From Planomonospora sp. ID82291 (GTDB taxonomy: Bacteria > Actinomycetota > Actinomycetes > Streptosporangiales > Streptosporangiaceae), in assembly GCF_015711645.1 (NCBI RefSeq), contig NZ_JABTEX010000002.1, forward strand, positions 682,001 to 746,000: a stretch of 64,000 bases of DNA. Reading direction: 5' to 3'. Below, piece after piece: positions 7,847-16,394 of this stretch. A model generated the notes under the pieces. The model was given only the letters and a program-made list of their open reading frames with translations, was not told the DNA's origin and ran no database searches. Both the position numbers and the translations under genes were made by a program. Position 1 is the first letter of the stretch. Each line of letters starts with the position of its first letter.

Positions 7847-8090
7847 CTATGTATATACGCGGAGGATCGTCGGAGGCGGTGCCGCCTGCCGCCTCGCCGC
7901 TGATCCCGCCGGGTCGGCCGGGCCTGCGCGCAGGGAGGGGTCCGCACCTGGCAAACTGACGCCGAAATGAGATTGCGCGTTACCTCCGCTTGGGAAACCG
8001 TTGAGGCGTGCCAGACGTTGTTCGAACGGGGAATGTGGCCTGATGGTTCATCTCGTAGGCGGGGTTTAAGCCGGTATGGTGCTTCATGCC

Positions 8091-10508
8091 ATGAATCAGG
8101 ACGATCGACTGGGCCCGTACCGGCTGCTGCGGCGGCTCGGCGAAGGCGGCATGGGCGTGGTGCACCTCGCCGTCGACCCCCAGGGGCGGCAGGTCGCGGT
8201 GAAGGTCCTGCGCTCGGAGGTGGCGGGCGACGACGTCGCGCGCCGCCGCCTCTCCCGCGAGGTGGAGACCATGCGGCGGGTGCGCAGCGAGTACATCGCG
8301 GAGGTGCTCGACGCCGACGTGACCGGCCGTCGCCCCTACATCGTCACCCGGTACGTCGCCGGCGACCCGCTGGACGAGGTCGTCAAGCAGGAGGGCCCGC
8401 TCGACCTGCCCGCGCTGCTCCAGGTCGGCCACGGCGTCGCCTCCGCGCTGGCCTCCGTGCACTCCGTCGGGGTGATCCACCGCGACCTCAAGCCCGGCAA
8501 CGTGCTCATCCTGAACGGCCGGCCGGTCCTCATCGACTTCGGCATCGCCCAGGCCGTGGACGCCACCCGGCTCACCCAGACGGGCATGTTCATCGGCACG
8601 CCCGGCTACCTGGCCCCCGAGATCATCGAGGGGCACGAGGCGGGGCCGGAGGTGGACGTGCACGCCTGGGCGGGCACGCTCGTCTTCGCCGCCACCGGCC
8701 AGCCGCCCTTCGGCAAGGGCACGCTGGAAATGATCTTCTACAACATCACCGCGGGCCGGGCGAACGTGGACGGCGCGCCGCCGGAGCTGCAGCCCGTGCT
8801 GCGCGCCGCGCTCCAGCGCGACCCGGCCAAGCGGCCCCCGGCGGCGGAGCTGGCCGCCGAGACGGCGCGCCTGCTGGCCAGGACGGGCCGGGGTCGCCCC
8901 CGCGTCCCCGACGAGGTCACCACCGTCCCGAGCTTCGACGACCCGGTCCCGGGCGGGCGCGGAGGCGCCGGCGGGCACGCGGGCCCGGACGGAGGCGCCG
9001 GCGGGCGGGGCACCGGCGGCCCGGGGGCGCCGACCGGGGCCGCGGCCTTCGCCACGGGCTCGCTCCTGCCCGCCGATCCGGGGGACGTGCCGACGCCGGT
9101 GTCCTCCCGGCCGACGGGTTCCGCCCCGTCCACGCCCTGGCCCCCGGCTCCGGCGGCCGGGTCGGGCGAGTACTCCTCGCTGCTCGACGCCGACCGGCCC
9201 GACCCGTGGCCGACCCGCAGGGTCACGTCCGAGGAACTGCGCCAGGCGGTGCCCCCGGCGCCCCCGGGGGCACCGCCGTCTGGGTCGTCTGCGCCGTCTG
9301 CGCGGCCGCCGGCCCCGCGGCCCTCGCACGACCTGCCCACCGGGCTGCTCGGCCAGGAGGACGTCCCCACCAGCAGGGTCCCGGGCCGCGACCGGACGGG
9401 GCCTGCGGCCCAGCCGGGGCAGGACGGACCGGGACGGCCCGGCCCGGCGGGGCGGGGCGGGCCGGAGCACGGCGGACCGGGCCGGACGGGACCGCACGGG
9501 TCCGGCGCGGCCGGACTGCTCGGCCCCACGGCACCGGTGCCCGACGGGGACATCCCGACCCAGCGGGTCCGCCCCCAGGACCTGCCGGAGCACCTGCGCG
9601 GCCCCGGCTCGCCCCCGCAGTCGTACCGGCAGCCGCAGCAGCCGTCCTCGCGGTCCTACCAGCAGCCGCAGCCGTATCCGCCGCACGCCTCGTTCGAGCA
9701 GCCGCCCTCCTCGTTCGAGCGGACGCCGCACGTCCGCCCGTCCGCGTCGCCCCCGTACCCGTACCCCCCGGCGGACCGGCACCACGAGGCCGCCTCCGGC
9801 CCGTTCCACCCGGACGGACGGCGGTCCCGGAACCCGGAGCACCAGGGGCACCAGGGACACCAGGGACACCAGGGACACCAGGGACAGCAGGGGCAGGGCC
9901 GCGCGCCGCAGCACTCGGGGGCGCACGGCGTGGCGAGCGTGCTGCTGCTGGTCGTCATGACGGTCGCGGCGGCCATGCTGCCGGCCCTCGTCACGCTCGC
10001 CGCACTCCCGGTCGTCGTCCTGCTGCGCGCCGCCGACATCGCCCAGCCGCGGCTCAACGCGCGCCGTCCGGCCGGTGCGGCGGCGGCCGACGTGCTGCGG
10101 GTGCTCGCCCTGCCGGGCGCGCTGCTGAGGTCGGCCGGCGTCACGGTCGCGCTCGTGCCGTACGGACTCATCCTCGGCCTGCCGGTGACGCTGCTGCTCG
10201 CCGTGCTGGTCCCGGGGATGCCCGCGGCCAACGCGCTCGGCTGGGGGGCGGCGGTCGCCCTGGCGACGATCTGCGCCGGTCCCGGAGTCGAAGGCCCCGG
10301 CCGCCAGATGCGACGTACGCTGGCATCACTGGTGCCGTCGCGGAACGGGGCCGTGGCCGTGGCCGCCGCCCTGGGCGTGGTGGCCGCGTTCCTGGTCTAC
10401 CTCGTGGGCGACACCGTGGGGACCGGTGCGAGGAAGGCGGAGTGGAGGCCCGCGGACGTCGGGGCGGTGGTGAAGGAACTGAACGGGCTACGAAAGAAGG
10501 CGCGATGA
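8091..10508 (+). CDS. Membrane-anchored Ser/Thr protein kinase (PknB-like), kinase 1
   Basis: The 805-residue protein has a complete Hanks-type kinase domain in the first 260 residues. The glycine loop is 'GEGGMGVV' at 17-24, the ATP lysine is Lys38 in 'VAVKVL', the catalytic loop is 'HRDLKPGNV' near 131, and the metal-binding DFG is near 149 ('IDFGIA'). An activation segment 'TQTGMFIGTPGYLAPE' follows. A long Pro/Gly/Ser linker (about 265-610) contains His-Gln-Gly repeats, then hydrophobic segments ('VASVLLLVVMTVAAAML', 'VPYGLILGLPVTLLLAVLV', 'VAAALGVVAAFLVYLVG'), so the kinase faces the cytoplasm from a multi-pass anchor. There are no PASTA domains. An ATG at 8076 is an alternative start. 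Its stop overlaps the start of kinase 2 (ATGA). Confidence 0.9.
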   Translation: MNQDDRLGPYRLLRRLGEGGMGVVHLAVDPQGRQVAVKVLRSEVAGDDVARRRLSREVETMRRVRSEYIAEVLDADVTGRRPYIVTRYVAGDPLDEVVKQEGPLDLPALLQVGHGVASALASVHSVGVIHRDLKPGNVLILNGRPVLIDFGIAQAVDATRLTQTGMFIGTPGYLAPEIIEGHEAGPEVDVHAWAGTLVFAATGQPPFGKGTLEMIFYNITAGRANVDGAPPELQPVLRAALQRDPAKRPPAAELAAETARLLARTGRGRPRVPDEVTTVPSFDDPVPGGRGGAGGHAGPDGGAGGRGTGGPGAPTGAAAFATGSLLPADPGDVPTPVSSRPTGSAPSTPWPPAPAAGSGEYSSLLDADRPDPWPTRRVTSEELRQAVPPAPPGAPPSGSSAPSARPPAPRPSHDLPTGLLGQEDVPTSRVPGRDRTGPAAQPGQDGPGRPGPAGRGGPEHGGPGRTGPHGSGAAGLLGPTAPVPDGDIPTQRVRPQDLPEHLRGPGSPPQSYRQPQQPSSRSYQQPQPYPPHASFEQPPSSFERTPHVRPSASPPYPYPPADRHHEAASGPFHPDGRRSRNPEHQGHQGHQGHQGHQGQQGQGRAPQHSGAHGVASVLLLVVMTVAAAMLPALVTLAALPVVVLLRAADIAQPRLNARRPAGAAAADVLRVLALPGALLRSAGVTVALVPYGLILGLPVTLLLAVLVPGMPAANALGWGAAVALATICAGPGVEGPGRQMRRTLASLVPSRNGAVAVAAALGVVAAFLVYLVGDTVGTGARKAEWRPADVGAVVKELNGLRKKAR
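9840..9893 (+). repeat. 9-bp tandem repeat in kinase 1
   Basis: Five copies of CACCAGGG(A/G) and one CAGCAGGGG variant encode a run of His-Gln-Gly triplets just before the first membrane segment. The near-identity of the copies suggests recent slippage or unequal crossing-over, and copy number probably varies between strains. Confidence 0.85.
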
Positions 10509-12616
10509 CGGGGGACACGCAGGCGCCCGAACGGCTGGGGCCGTACCGGCTGCTGAGGAAGATCGGCGAGGGCGGCATGGGGGCCGTCCACCTGGGGCTC
10601 GACGAGGACGGGCGCGAGGTGGCCGTCAAGGTCCTGCACCCGCACGTGGCGGCCGACCTCAAGGCGCGCGACCGGCTGACCCGCGAGGTGGAGACCATGC
10701 GGCGGGTGCGCAGCCCGCACGTGGCGGAGGTGCTGGACGCCCGGCTGACCGGCGCGCAGCCGTACATCGTGACCCGTTTCGCGCCCGGCCGGACGCTGGA
10801 GGAGACGGTCCTGGCGGACGGCCCGCTCCCCGACGACCAGGTGATCCGGCTGGCGCGGGGCCTGTGCGCCGCGCTGGTGGCCATCCACGCCGCCGACGTG
10901 GTCCACCGCGACCTCAAGCCGGCCAACGTGATGCTCATCGACGGCGATCCGCTGGTCATCGACTTCGGCATCGCGCACCTGGTCAACGCGACCCGGCTGA
11001 CCCAGACGGGCATGTTCGTCGGCACGCCCGGATACCTCGCTCCGGAGATCATCCGGGACTCCGAGATCACCCAGGCGGCCGACGTGCACGCGCTGGCCTC
11101 CACGGTCTTCTTCGCCGCGACCGGCAGGCCGCCGTTCGGCACGGGCAGCTTCGAGGTCGTCTGCTTCAACATCATGGAGGGCCGGGCCAGCCTCGACCTG
11201 GCCCCCGCCTGGCTGCGCGGCTGGCTCCGGCGGGCGCTGGACGTCGACGCCGCGGCCCGGCCGGGCGCCCAGGAGCTCTACCGGACGGCGCGCTCCCTCG
11301 ACCCCGCGGTGGCGGCGTTCCACTCCGAGCCGCACACCGGCTCCCCCGCGGGGTCCCGCACCGCCGTGCTCGGCGGCACGCGGGTGCCGGCCGGAGAGTC
11401 CCCGCCGGACGGCACGAAGATCATTCCGCAGGCCCCGCCGGACGGGACCGAGGTGATCGACCGGGTCCCGCCGGACGGGACGAAGATCATCGATCCGGTC
11501 CCGCCGGACGGGACGAAGATCATCGATCCGGTGCCGGCCGCGCCCGCGAACGGCACCCGGGCCCTGGCGCAGGACGAGACGTTCTCCGACCTGCTCCCCC
11601 CGGTGGAGTACGCCAAGCCCGACCGGCGCGACCGCAGGGGCCGTGACGCCGGCGATCCCCGCGAGCCCCGCGACGGCCGGGGCCGTTCCGCCGCGGCGCC
11701 GCCGCCCTACGTCCCGGCCGGTCCGCCGCCGCCGTACGTCCCCGCGCCGCCCGCCGCGCGGCGGGGCGGGCTCGCCCCGCCGCCCTACCCCGACCAGCGG
11801 GTCGCCGGCTATCCGGCGCCACCGCCGACGGGGCCGGCGCAGCCGTACCCGGCCCCGGACACCCGGCCCCGGGGCCACACCCCGCCCGCGCCGCCGCGCC
11901 ACACCCCGCCGGCTCCGGAGCGGCAGGCCCGCCCGCCGTACCGCACCGGTCAGCCGCTGGCCGCGCTGCTGCTGCTGGTGATCGCGGTGGCGCTGGCCTG
12001 CGTGCTGCCCGTCGCGGTGAGCGTGATCGCGCTGGTGGCGGTGCTCTGCCTGCGGGTCGGCGAGAACCTCTTCGGCGGCCTGGCCGAGCGTCGCTCGGTG
12101 CGGGGCAGCAGCGCCTCCGACCCGCTGATCGTGCTGGTCGGCACGCCGTGGGCGCTGCTGAAGGCCGCGACGGCGACGCTGCTCACCGGCCCGCTGGCCG
12201 CGATGTTCGGCATGTGCGTCTGGGGGGCGCTGGTCTACATCGGCCAGATGGGCACCGACCGGGCCGCCTCCTACGCGGCGGGCGCCTTCGTGGCCGGGCT
12301 GTTCGTGCTGCCCGGCGGGGGCAAGCCCCGCAAGGCGGTCTCCCGTGCGCTGACCGGGGTGATCCGCAGTCCGGGCGCCGCCATGGTGACCACGCTCGTC
12401 CTGGGCACGCTGGCCTTCTTCGCGGTGATGGCGGCGCTGGGGATGAGCCCGTCGTTCGAGCCGTGGCGGCCGCCGTCCGTGGTGGTCCGTGAGCTGACCG
12501 AGAGCTGGAAGGCCCAGGCGAACGAGACCGCGATGGGCACGCTGGACCTCATCGGGGGCCTGGTGGACGACCTGCTCAAGAGCGTCGGCCTCGGCTTCCT
12601 GTCCTTCTGGAACTGA
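10505..12616 (+). CDS. Membrane-anchored Ser/Thr protein kinase, kinase 2
   Basis: This 703-residue kinase is a close paralogue of kinase 1. The N-terminal domain has the glycine loop 'GEGGMGAV' at 21-28, Lys42 in 'VAVKVL', catalytic loop 'HRDLKPANV' near residue 135, DFG in 'VIDFGIAHL', and activation segment 'TQTGMFVGTPGYLAPE'. The linker contains four 11-residue repeats (PPDGTKIIDPV type) and then a Pro-rich segment. The C-terminal third is hydrophobic with several membrane helices ('ALLLLVIAVALACVLPVAV', 'GPLAAMFGMCVWGALVYIG', 'VTTLVLGTLAFFAVMAAL'), then an amphipathic tail. It is translationally coupled to kinase 1 (ATGA overlap) and followed by two strong hairpins. It is probably an active signalling kinase; its ligand and targets are unknown. 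Confidence 0.9.
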   Translation: MTGDTQAPERLGPYRLLRKIGEGGMGAVHLGLDEDGREVAVKVLHPHVAADLKARDRLTREVETMRRVRSPHVAEVLDARLTGAQPYIVTRFAPGRTLEETVLADGPLPDDQVIRLARGLCAALVAIHAADVVHRDLKPANVMLIDGDPLVIDFGIAHLVNATRLTQTGMFVGTPGYLAPEIIRDSEITQAADVHALASTVFFAATGRPPFGTGSFEVVCFNIMEGRASLDLAPAWLRGWLRRALDVDAAARPGAQELYRTARSLDPAVAAFHSEPHTGSPAGSRTAVLGGTRVPAGESPPDGTKIIPQAPPDGTEVIDRVPPDGTKIIDPVPPDGTKIIDPVPAAPANGTRALAQDETFSDLLPPVEYAKPDRRDRRGRDAGDPREPRDGRGRSAAAPPPYVPAGPPPPYVPAPPAARRGGLAPPPYPDQRVAGYPAPPPTGPAQPYPAPDTRPRGHTPPAPPRHTPPAPERQARPPYRTGQPLAALLLLVIAVALACVLPVAVSVIALVAVLCLRVGENLFGGLAERRSVRGSSASDPLIVLVGTPWALLKAATATLLTGPLAAMFGMCVWGALVYIGQMGTDRAASYAAGAFVAGLFVLPGGGKPRKAVSRALTGVIRSPGAAMVTTLVLGTLAFFAVMAALGMSPSFEPWRPPSVVVRELTESWKAQANETAMGTLDLIGGLVDDLLKSVGLGFLSFWN
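11402..11533 (+). repeat. 33-bp tandem repeat (four units) in kinase 2
   Basis: Units begin at 11402, 11435, 11468 and 11501 and encode PPDGTKIIPQA, PPDGTEVIDRV and two PPDGTKIIDPV. The last two units are almost identical at DNA level. Each carries a Thr next to Lys/Glu that could serve as an autophosphorylation site (inference). Confidence 0.85.
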
Positions 12617-12619
12617 CCG

Positions 12620-12639
12620 CCCCTCCCCGGCGGGAGGGG
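12620..12639 (+). terminator. Terminator hairpin after kinase 2
   Basis: CCCCTCCC and GGGAGGGG form a perfect 8-bp stem around a CGGC loop, five bases after the kinase 2 stop codon region. No T-tract follows. Confidence 0.65.
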
Positions 12640-12656
12640 GTCGTCGGCGCAGGCCG

Positions 12657-12681
12657 CCTCCGGGAGCGGCACTCCCGGAGG
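12657..12681 (+). terminator. Second terminator hairpin after kinase 2
   Basis: CCTCCGGGAG pairs perfectly with CTCCCGGAGG around a 5-base loop. Together with the hairpin 18 bases upstream it forms a tandem terminator that separates kinases 1 and 2 from kinase 3. Confidence 0.65.
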
Positions 12682-12847
12682 TCTCCGCGCCCGGCGGGCC
12701 CGATGACCGTCCCTTGTGCCGGGTGCGGCGGGCGGGTGCCGTTCGGCCCGGGTTCCATGTCCGGAGATGGGGGGTTTCTTGCCCGGGCCCCGTGCGATCC
12801 CGCGATCCCTGGGGGACGATGAGGGGGAAGCCGCCGGAGGGAGTCGC

Positions 12848-14191
12848 ATGGGAGCGCCGGACGACGGGCACTGCGGGCCGTACCGACTGCTCTCGCCGCT
12901 GGGGGCGGGAGGCTTCGGAGCGGTCCACCTCGCGCTGGACCCCGAAGGGCGCACGGTGGCGGTCAAGGTCCTGCACCCGCACGTGGCGGCCGACGGCACG
13001 GCCCTGGCCCGGCTGGCCCGCGAGGTGGAGGCCATGCGCCGGGTGCGCAGCCCGCACGTCGCCGAACTCCTCGACGCCTCGCTGGACGGCGACCGCCCCT
13101 ACCTGGCCACCCGCTACGTTCAGGGCCGCCCGCTCGGCGCGGTGGTCGCCGCCGACGGCCCGGTCGCCGGGGACGACCTCGTCCGGCTGGCGCGCGGCCT
13201 GGCCGAGGCGCTGGCCGCGATCCACGCCGCGGGGGTGGTCCACCGCGACCTGAAGCCCGCCAACGTCATCTGCGAGGGCGGCGAGCCGGTCGTGATCGAC
13301 TTCGGCATCGCGTGCCTGCTCGACTCCGCGGCGGTCACCGCCTCCGGCGCGGTCCTCGGCACGCCGGGCTACCTCGCGCCGGAGGTCCTGGAGGGCGGCG
13401 GGGCGGGGCCGGAGGCCGACGTCTTCGCCTTCGCGGCCACGCTGGCCCACGCGGCGACCGGCCGCCACCCGTACGGCACCGGCCCGGCCTCGGCGGTCGG
13501 CTACCGGGTCGTGCACCACGATCCCGACCTCGACGACGTGCCGTCCTGGCTGGAGCCGCTGCTGCGGGAGTGCCTGGCCCGCGATCCGGCCGACCGGCCG
13601 ACCGCGGCTCTGCTGCCGCTGCGGCTCGGCGCCCCGGAGCCGGGGGTCCGTGCGGTCCGTGCGGGTGGCGGTGTTCCGGAGGCGGAGGTCCGTGCGGTCC
13701 GTGCGGGTGGCGGTGTTCCGGAGCCGGGGGTCCGTGCGGTCCGTGCGGGCGGCGGCGCCCCCGAAGCGGCGGTCCATGAGGCCTCGGCCGCCGGTGTGCA
13801 GGGGCTGAGCACCCGGGAGTGGCGTCCGGGCCGCCGCGTCCGGCCCGCGACCTTCCCGTCGGAGGCCCGCGAGCGCCGCCGGGCCGTGCTCCACCGGCGC
13901 TGGGTCGTCGGGACCGGCCTGTTCACGGCGCTGGCGGCCGCGACGGCCAAGCATCCGCTGCCCGAGGTCTCGCTGCTGCTGCTGACCCTCTACGGCTCGG
14001 CGATGCTCGTCGACGGGGGCGTGGCCCTGTTCGCGCGGCGGAACCGCGGTCGCGCGATCCTCGACCTGTCCTGCGCCGCCGGCGTCGTCGCGCTCTGGGT
14101 CGCGCTGGCGGCGTTCTTCAGCCCGCTCACCCTGGGCCTGGCGCTGGGCACCGTCGTCCTCGTGCTGGTGGTCATCCTGCTGAGCAGTTGA
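12848..14191 (+). CDS. Membrane-anchored Ser/Thr protein kinase, kinase 3
   Basis: The 447-residue protein is shorter than its two neighbours. The kinase domain has the loop 'GAGGFGAV', Lys40 in 'VAVKVL', catalytic 'HRDLKPANV' near residue 134, 'VIDFGIACLL', and 'GTPGYLAPEVL'. The activation segment lacks the TQTGMF stretch seen in kinases 1 and 2. A short linker holds three 14-residue repeats. The C-terminus has hydrophobic helices ('GLFTALAAATAKHPL', 'LLLLTLYGSAMLVDGGVAL', 'LGLALGTVVLVLVVILLSS'). The ATG at 12848 follows a GGAGGGA ribosome site; a longer frame upstream begins in a region with terminator hairpins and is rejected. It is probably a separate transcription unit, since terminators lie upstream. 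Confidence 0.88.
   Translation: MGAPDDGHCGPYRLLSPLGAGGFGAVHLALDPEGRTVAVKVLHPHVAADGTALARLAREVEAMRRVRSPHVAELLDASLDGDRPYLATRYVQGRPLGAVVAADGPVAGDDLVRLARGLAEALAAIHAAGVVHRDLKPANVICEGGEPVVIDFGIACLLDSAAVTASGAVLGTPGYLAPEVLEGGGAGPEADVFAFAATLAHAATGRHPYGTGPASAVGYRVVHHDPDLDDVPSWLEPLLRECLARDPADRPTAALLPLRLGAPEPGVRAVRAGGGVPEAEVRAVRAGGGVPEPGVRAVRAGGGAPEAAVHEASAAGVQGLSTREWRPGRRVRPATFPSEARERRRAVLHRRWVVGTGLFTALAAATAKHPLPEVSLLLLTLYGSAMLVDGGVALFARRNRGRAILDLSCAAGVVALWVALAAFFSPLTLGLALGTVVLVLVVILLSS
13646..13771 (+). repeat. 42-bp tandem repeat (three units) in kinase 3
   Basis: Units start at 13646, 13688 and 13730 and encode VRAVRAGGGVPEAE-type peptides, placed between the kinase domain and the membrane helices. 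The copies differ at only a few bases. Confidence 0.85.
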
Positions 14192-14500
14192 GCCCCGCCC
14201 GCCCACCGGTTCCGGAATATAGTTCGGTATGGTGGAGGGGGTGATTCGCCGGGTAGGAGCCCACCGGGCGGTGGAAGCCGTGCGGGGCGGCGGTTTGCGC
14301 CTAAGCTACCGATGGGTAACATGAGGGCGGGGGACCAGGCTCGGGCGTGTCCCGGCCGGGCCACCCGCTGTCACAACGCCCTCGGGCACCTGGCAGTCTT
14401 GGCATCCGCGTGCACGTGCCCCGCGTGCGCGTACCGAGCATCCGGCGTCAGCCGCGGCGACGCGGCGGCGCACGCGAACACGGGAGGTCGGCCACCGGCC
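14192..14500 (+). promoter_or_regulatory. Upstream region of etfBA with a small TACC-GGTA inverted repeat
   Basis: This 309-base gap holds no convincing gene. It contains an AT-richer patch at 14213-14231. At 14307-14318 there is TACC-GATG-GGTA, a short inverted repeat of the size expected for a TetR-type repressor of fatty-acid catabolism; this resemblance is from memory and weak. The long leader (about 180 bases) between that motif and the etfB start is GC-rich and may form secondary structure. Confidence 0.3.
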
Positions 14501-15280
14501 ATGAACATCGTCGTCTGCGTGAAGCAGGTCCCCGACACGGCGACCGAGCGCAAGCTGAGGTCCGATGACAAGACGCTCGACCGCGATGCCGCCGACGGCG
14601 TCATCAACGAGCTGTGTGAGTACGCGGTCGAGGAGGCGCTGCTGCTGAAGGAGGCCCACGGCGGTGAGGTGACCGTCCTCACCATGGGTCCCGACAAGGC
14701 CAGCGACACCATCCGCAAGGCGCTGGCCATGGGCGCCGACAAGGCCGTCCACCTGGTCGACGACGCACTGCACGGCTCGGACGCGCTGGGCACCTCCCAC
14801 GCCATGGCCCAGGCGCTGAAGAAGATCGGTTTCGACCTGGTCATCCTCGGCTCCGAGTCCACCGACGCCCGCACCGGCGTGCTCGCCGCCATGCTGGCCG
14901 AGCGCCTGGGCGTGCCGCAGCTCACCTTCGCCAAGAAGGTCGAGGTGGGCAAGGGGACGATCACCGTCCAGCGCGTCACCGACTACGGCTACGACAAGGT
15001 CGAGGCCTCGCTGCCGGCCGTCGTCTCCGTGGTCGAGAAGATCAACGAGCCGCGCTACCCGTCCTTCAAGGGCATCATGGCGGCCAAGAAGAAGCCGGTC
15101 GAGAAGCTCGGCGTCGCCGACGCCGGGATCGACGCCTCCCAGGTCGGCCTGGCCAACTCCTGGAGCGAGGTCGTCGACTTCGCCGCGGCCCCGCCGCGCG
15201 CGGCCGGCACGATCGTCAAGGACGAGGGCGACGGCGGCGCGAAGGCCGCCGAGTTCCTCGCGTCGAAGAAGTTCGTCTGA
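14501..15280 (+). CDS. etfB: Electron transfer flavoprotein beta subunit
   Basis: The 259-residue protein begins 'MNIVVCVKQVPDTATERKL', the standard EtfB N-terminus. It carries 'VTVLTMGPDKASDTIRKALAMGADKAVHL' and 'LVILGSESTDARTGVLAAMLAERLGVPQLTF', which form the AMP-binding and subunit-interface regions. EtfB pairs with EtfA to pass electrons from acyl-CoA dehydrogenases to the respiratory chain through ETF-quinone oxidoreductase. The start is at ATG 14501 with GGGAGG upstream; a longer in-frame extension to 14312 is not supported by family length. etfA follows 19 bases later, so the two form an operon. Confidence 0.95.
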   Translation: MNIVVCVKQVPDTATERKLRSDDKTLDRDAADGVINELCEYAVEEALLLKEAHGGEVTVLTMGPDKASDTIRKALAMGADKAVHLVDDALHGSDALGTSHAMAQALKKIGFDLVILGSESTDARTGVLAAMLAERLGVPQLTFAKKVEVGKGTITVQRVTDYGYDKVEASLPAVVSVVEKINEPRYPSFKGIMAAKKKPVEKLGVADAGIDASQVGLANSWSEVVDFAAAPPRAAGTIVKDEGDGGAKAAEFLASKKFV

Positions 15281-15299
15281 GGACGGGGGAATAGCTGAC

Positions 15300-16253
15300 A
15301 TGTCCGAAGTTCTCGTTCTCGTCGAGCACGTCGAAGGCCAGATCAAGAAGGTCACGCTGGAACTGCTGACGCTCGCCCGCAGGCTGGGCGCCCCGTCGGC
15401 CGTCTGGACCGGACCGGGCTACTCCGCCGAGGCCAGGGCCAAGCTGGCCGAGCACGGCGCCGAGAAGATCTACGTCGCCGACTCCGCCGACATCACCGAC
15501 TACGTGGTCGCGCCCAAGGTGGACCTGCTGGCCCAGCTCGTCTCCTCGGCCTCCCCGGCCGCGGTGCTCGTCGCCGCCACGGCGGAGGCGAAGGAGATCG
15601 CCGGCCGGCTCGCCGTACGGACCGACTCCGGGGTGCTGACCGACGTCGTCGGGATCGAGGAGGGCCTGGTCGCCGACCAGTCCATCTTCGGCGGCGGCGT
15701 CAACGTCCGCGCGCGCGTCACCAAGGGCCTGCCGATCATCGCGGTCCGCCCGAACGCGAGCCCGGTCGAGGCCGCCGCGGGCGCGGGCGCCGAGGAGCAG
15801 GTCAGCGTGGCCGTCTCCGACGCGTCCAAGACCGCCAGGGTCGTGGAGCGGGTCAAGGAGGAGAAGGGCGCCCGTCCGGAGCTCACCGAGGCCGCCATCG
15901 TGGTCTCCGGCGGGCGGGGCGTGGGCTCGGCCGAGAACTTCTCGATCATCGAGAAGCTGGCCGACTCGCTCGGCGCGGCCGTCGGCGCCTCCCGCGCCGC
16001 CACCGACGCCGGCTGGTACCCGCACCAGTTCCAGGTCGGCCAGACCGGCAAGACCGTCTCGCCGCAGCTCTACATCGCGGCGGGCATCTCCGGGGCCATC
16101 CAGCACCGGGCCGGCATGCAGACCGCCAAGACGATCGTCGCCATCAACAAGGACCCCGAGGCGCCGATCTTCGAGCTCGCCGACTTCGGCGTCGTGGGCG
16201 ACCTCAACCAGGTCGTCCCGCAGCTGACCGAGGAGATCGCCAAGCGCACGTAG
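15300..16253 (+). CDS. etfA: Electron transfer flavoprotein alpha subunit
   Basis: The 317-residue product has the two EtfA domains. The N-terminal part, '[23 protein letters not shown]', contacts EtfB. The C-terminal FAD-binding domain has '[20 protein letters not shown]', '[22 protein letters not shown]', '[19 protein letters not shown]' and '[24 protein letters not shown]', the classical FAD signature. Arg in 'GASRAA' and Ser/Gln/Thr in 'QVGQTGK' are the flavin contacts. It works with the upstream etfB product in beta-oxidation and amino-acid catabolism. A strong hairpin 18 bases after the stop ends the operon. Confidence 0.95.
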   Translation: MSEVLVLVEHVEGQIKKVTLELLTLARRLGAPSAVWTGPGYSAEARAKLAEHGAEKIYVADSADITDYVVAPKVDLLAQLVSSASPAAVLVAATAEAKEIAGRLAVRTDSGVLTDVVGIEEGLVADQSIFGGGVNVRARVTKGLPIIAVRPNASPVEAAAGAGAEEQVSVAVSDASKTARVVERVKEEKGARPELTEAAIVVSGGRGVGSAENFSIIEKLADSLGAAVGASRAATDAGWYPHQFQVGQTGKTVSPQLYIAAGISGAIQHRAGMQTAKTIVAINKDPEAPIFELADFGVVGDLNQVVPQLTEEIAKRT

Positions 16254-16270
16254 GCCCACGCGGGCGGCGC

Positions 16271-16306
16271 GGAGGGGGCGGAGAGCACCTGCTCTCCGCC
16301 CCCTCC
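16271..16306 (+). terminator. Strong intrinsic terminator after etfA
   Basis: A perfect 16-bp GC-rich stem (left arm 16271-16286, right arm 16291-16306) closes around the loop ACCT. It lies between the converging etfA and MFS genes and could work on both strands. Confidence 0.85.
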
Positions 16307-16394
16307 TCCGTTCCGCGCCGGCCCTCCGGGGCGGACCCGGAGAACCGCCGGCCTTCCCGCGTCCGGCCCTCCGCGGGGACGGGCCGGTGGGCCG

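Noticed and set aside
7967-12616. Very long open frame crossing two kinase genes
   Set aside because: Only the part from 10505 carries kinase motifs; before that the translation is Arg/Pro/Ala-rich, the usual shadow frame in GC-rich DNA.
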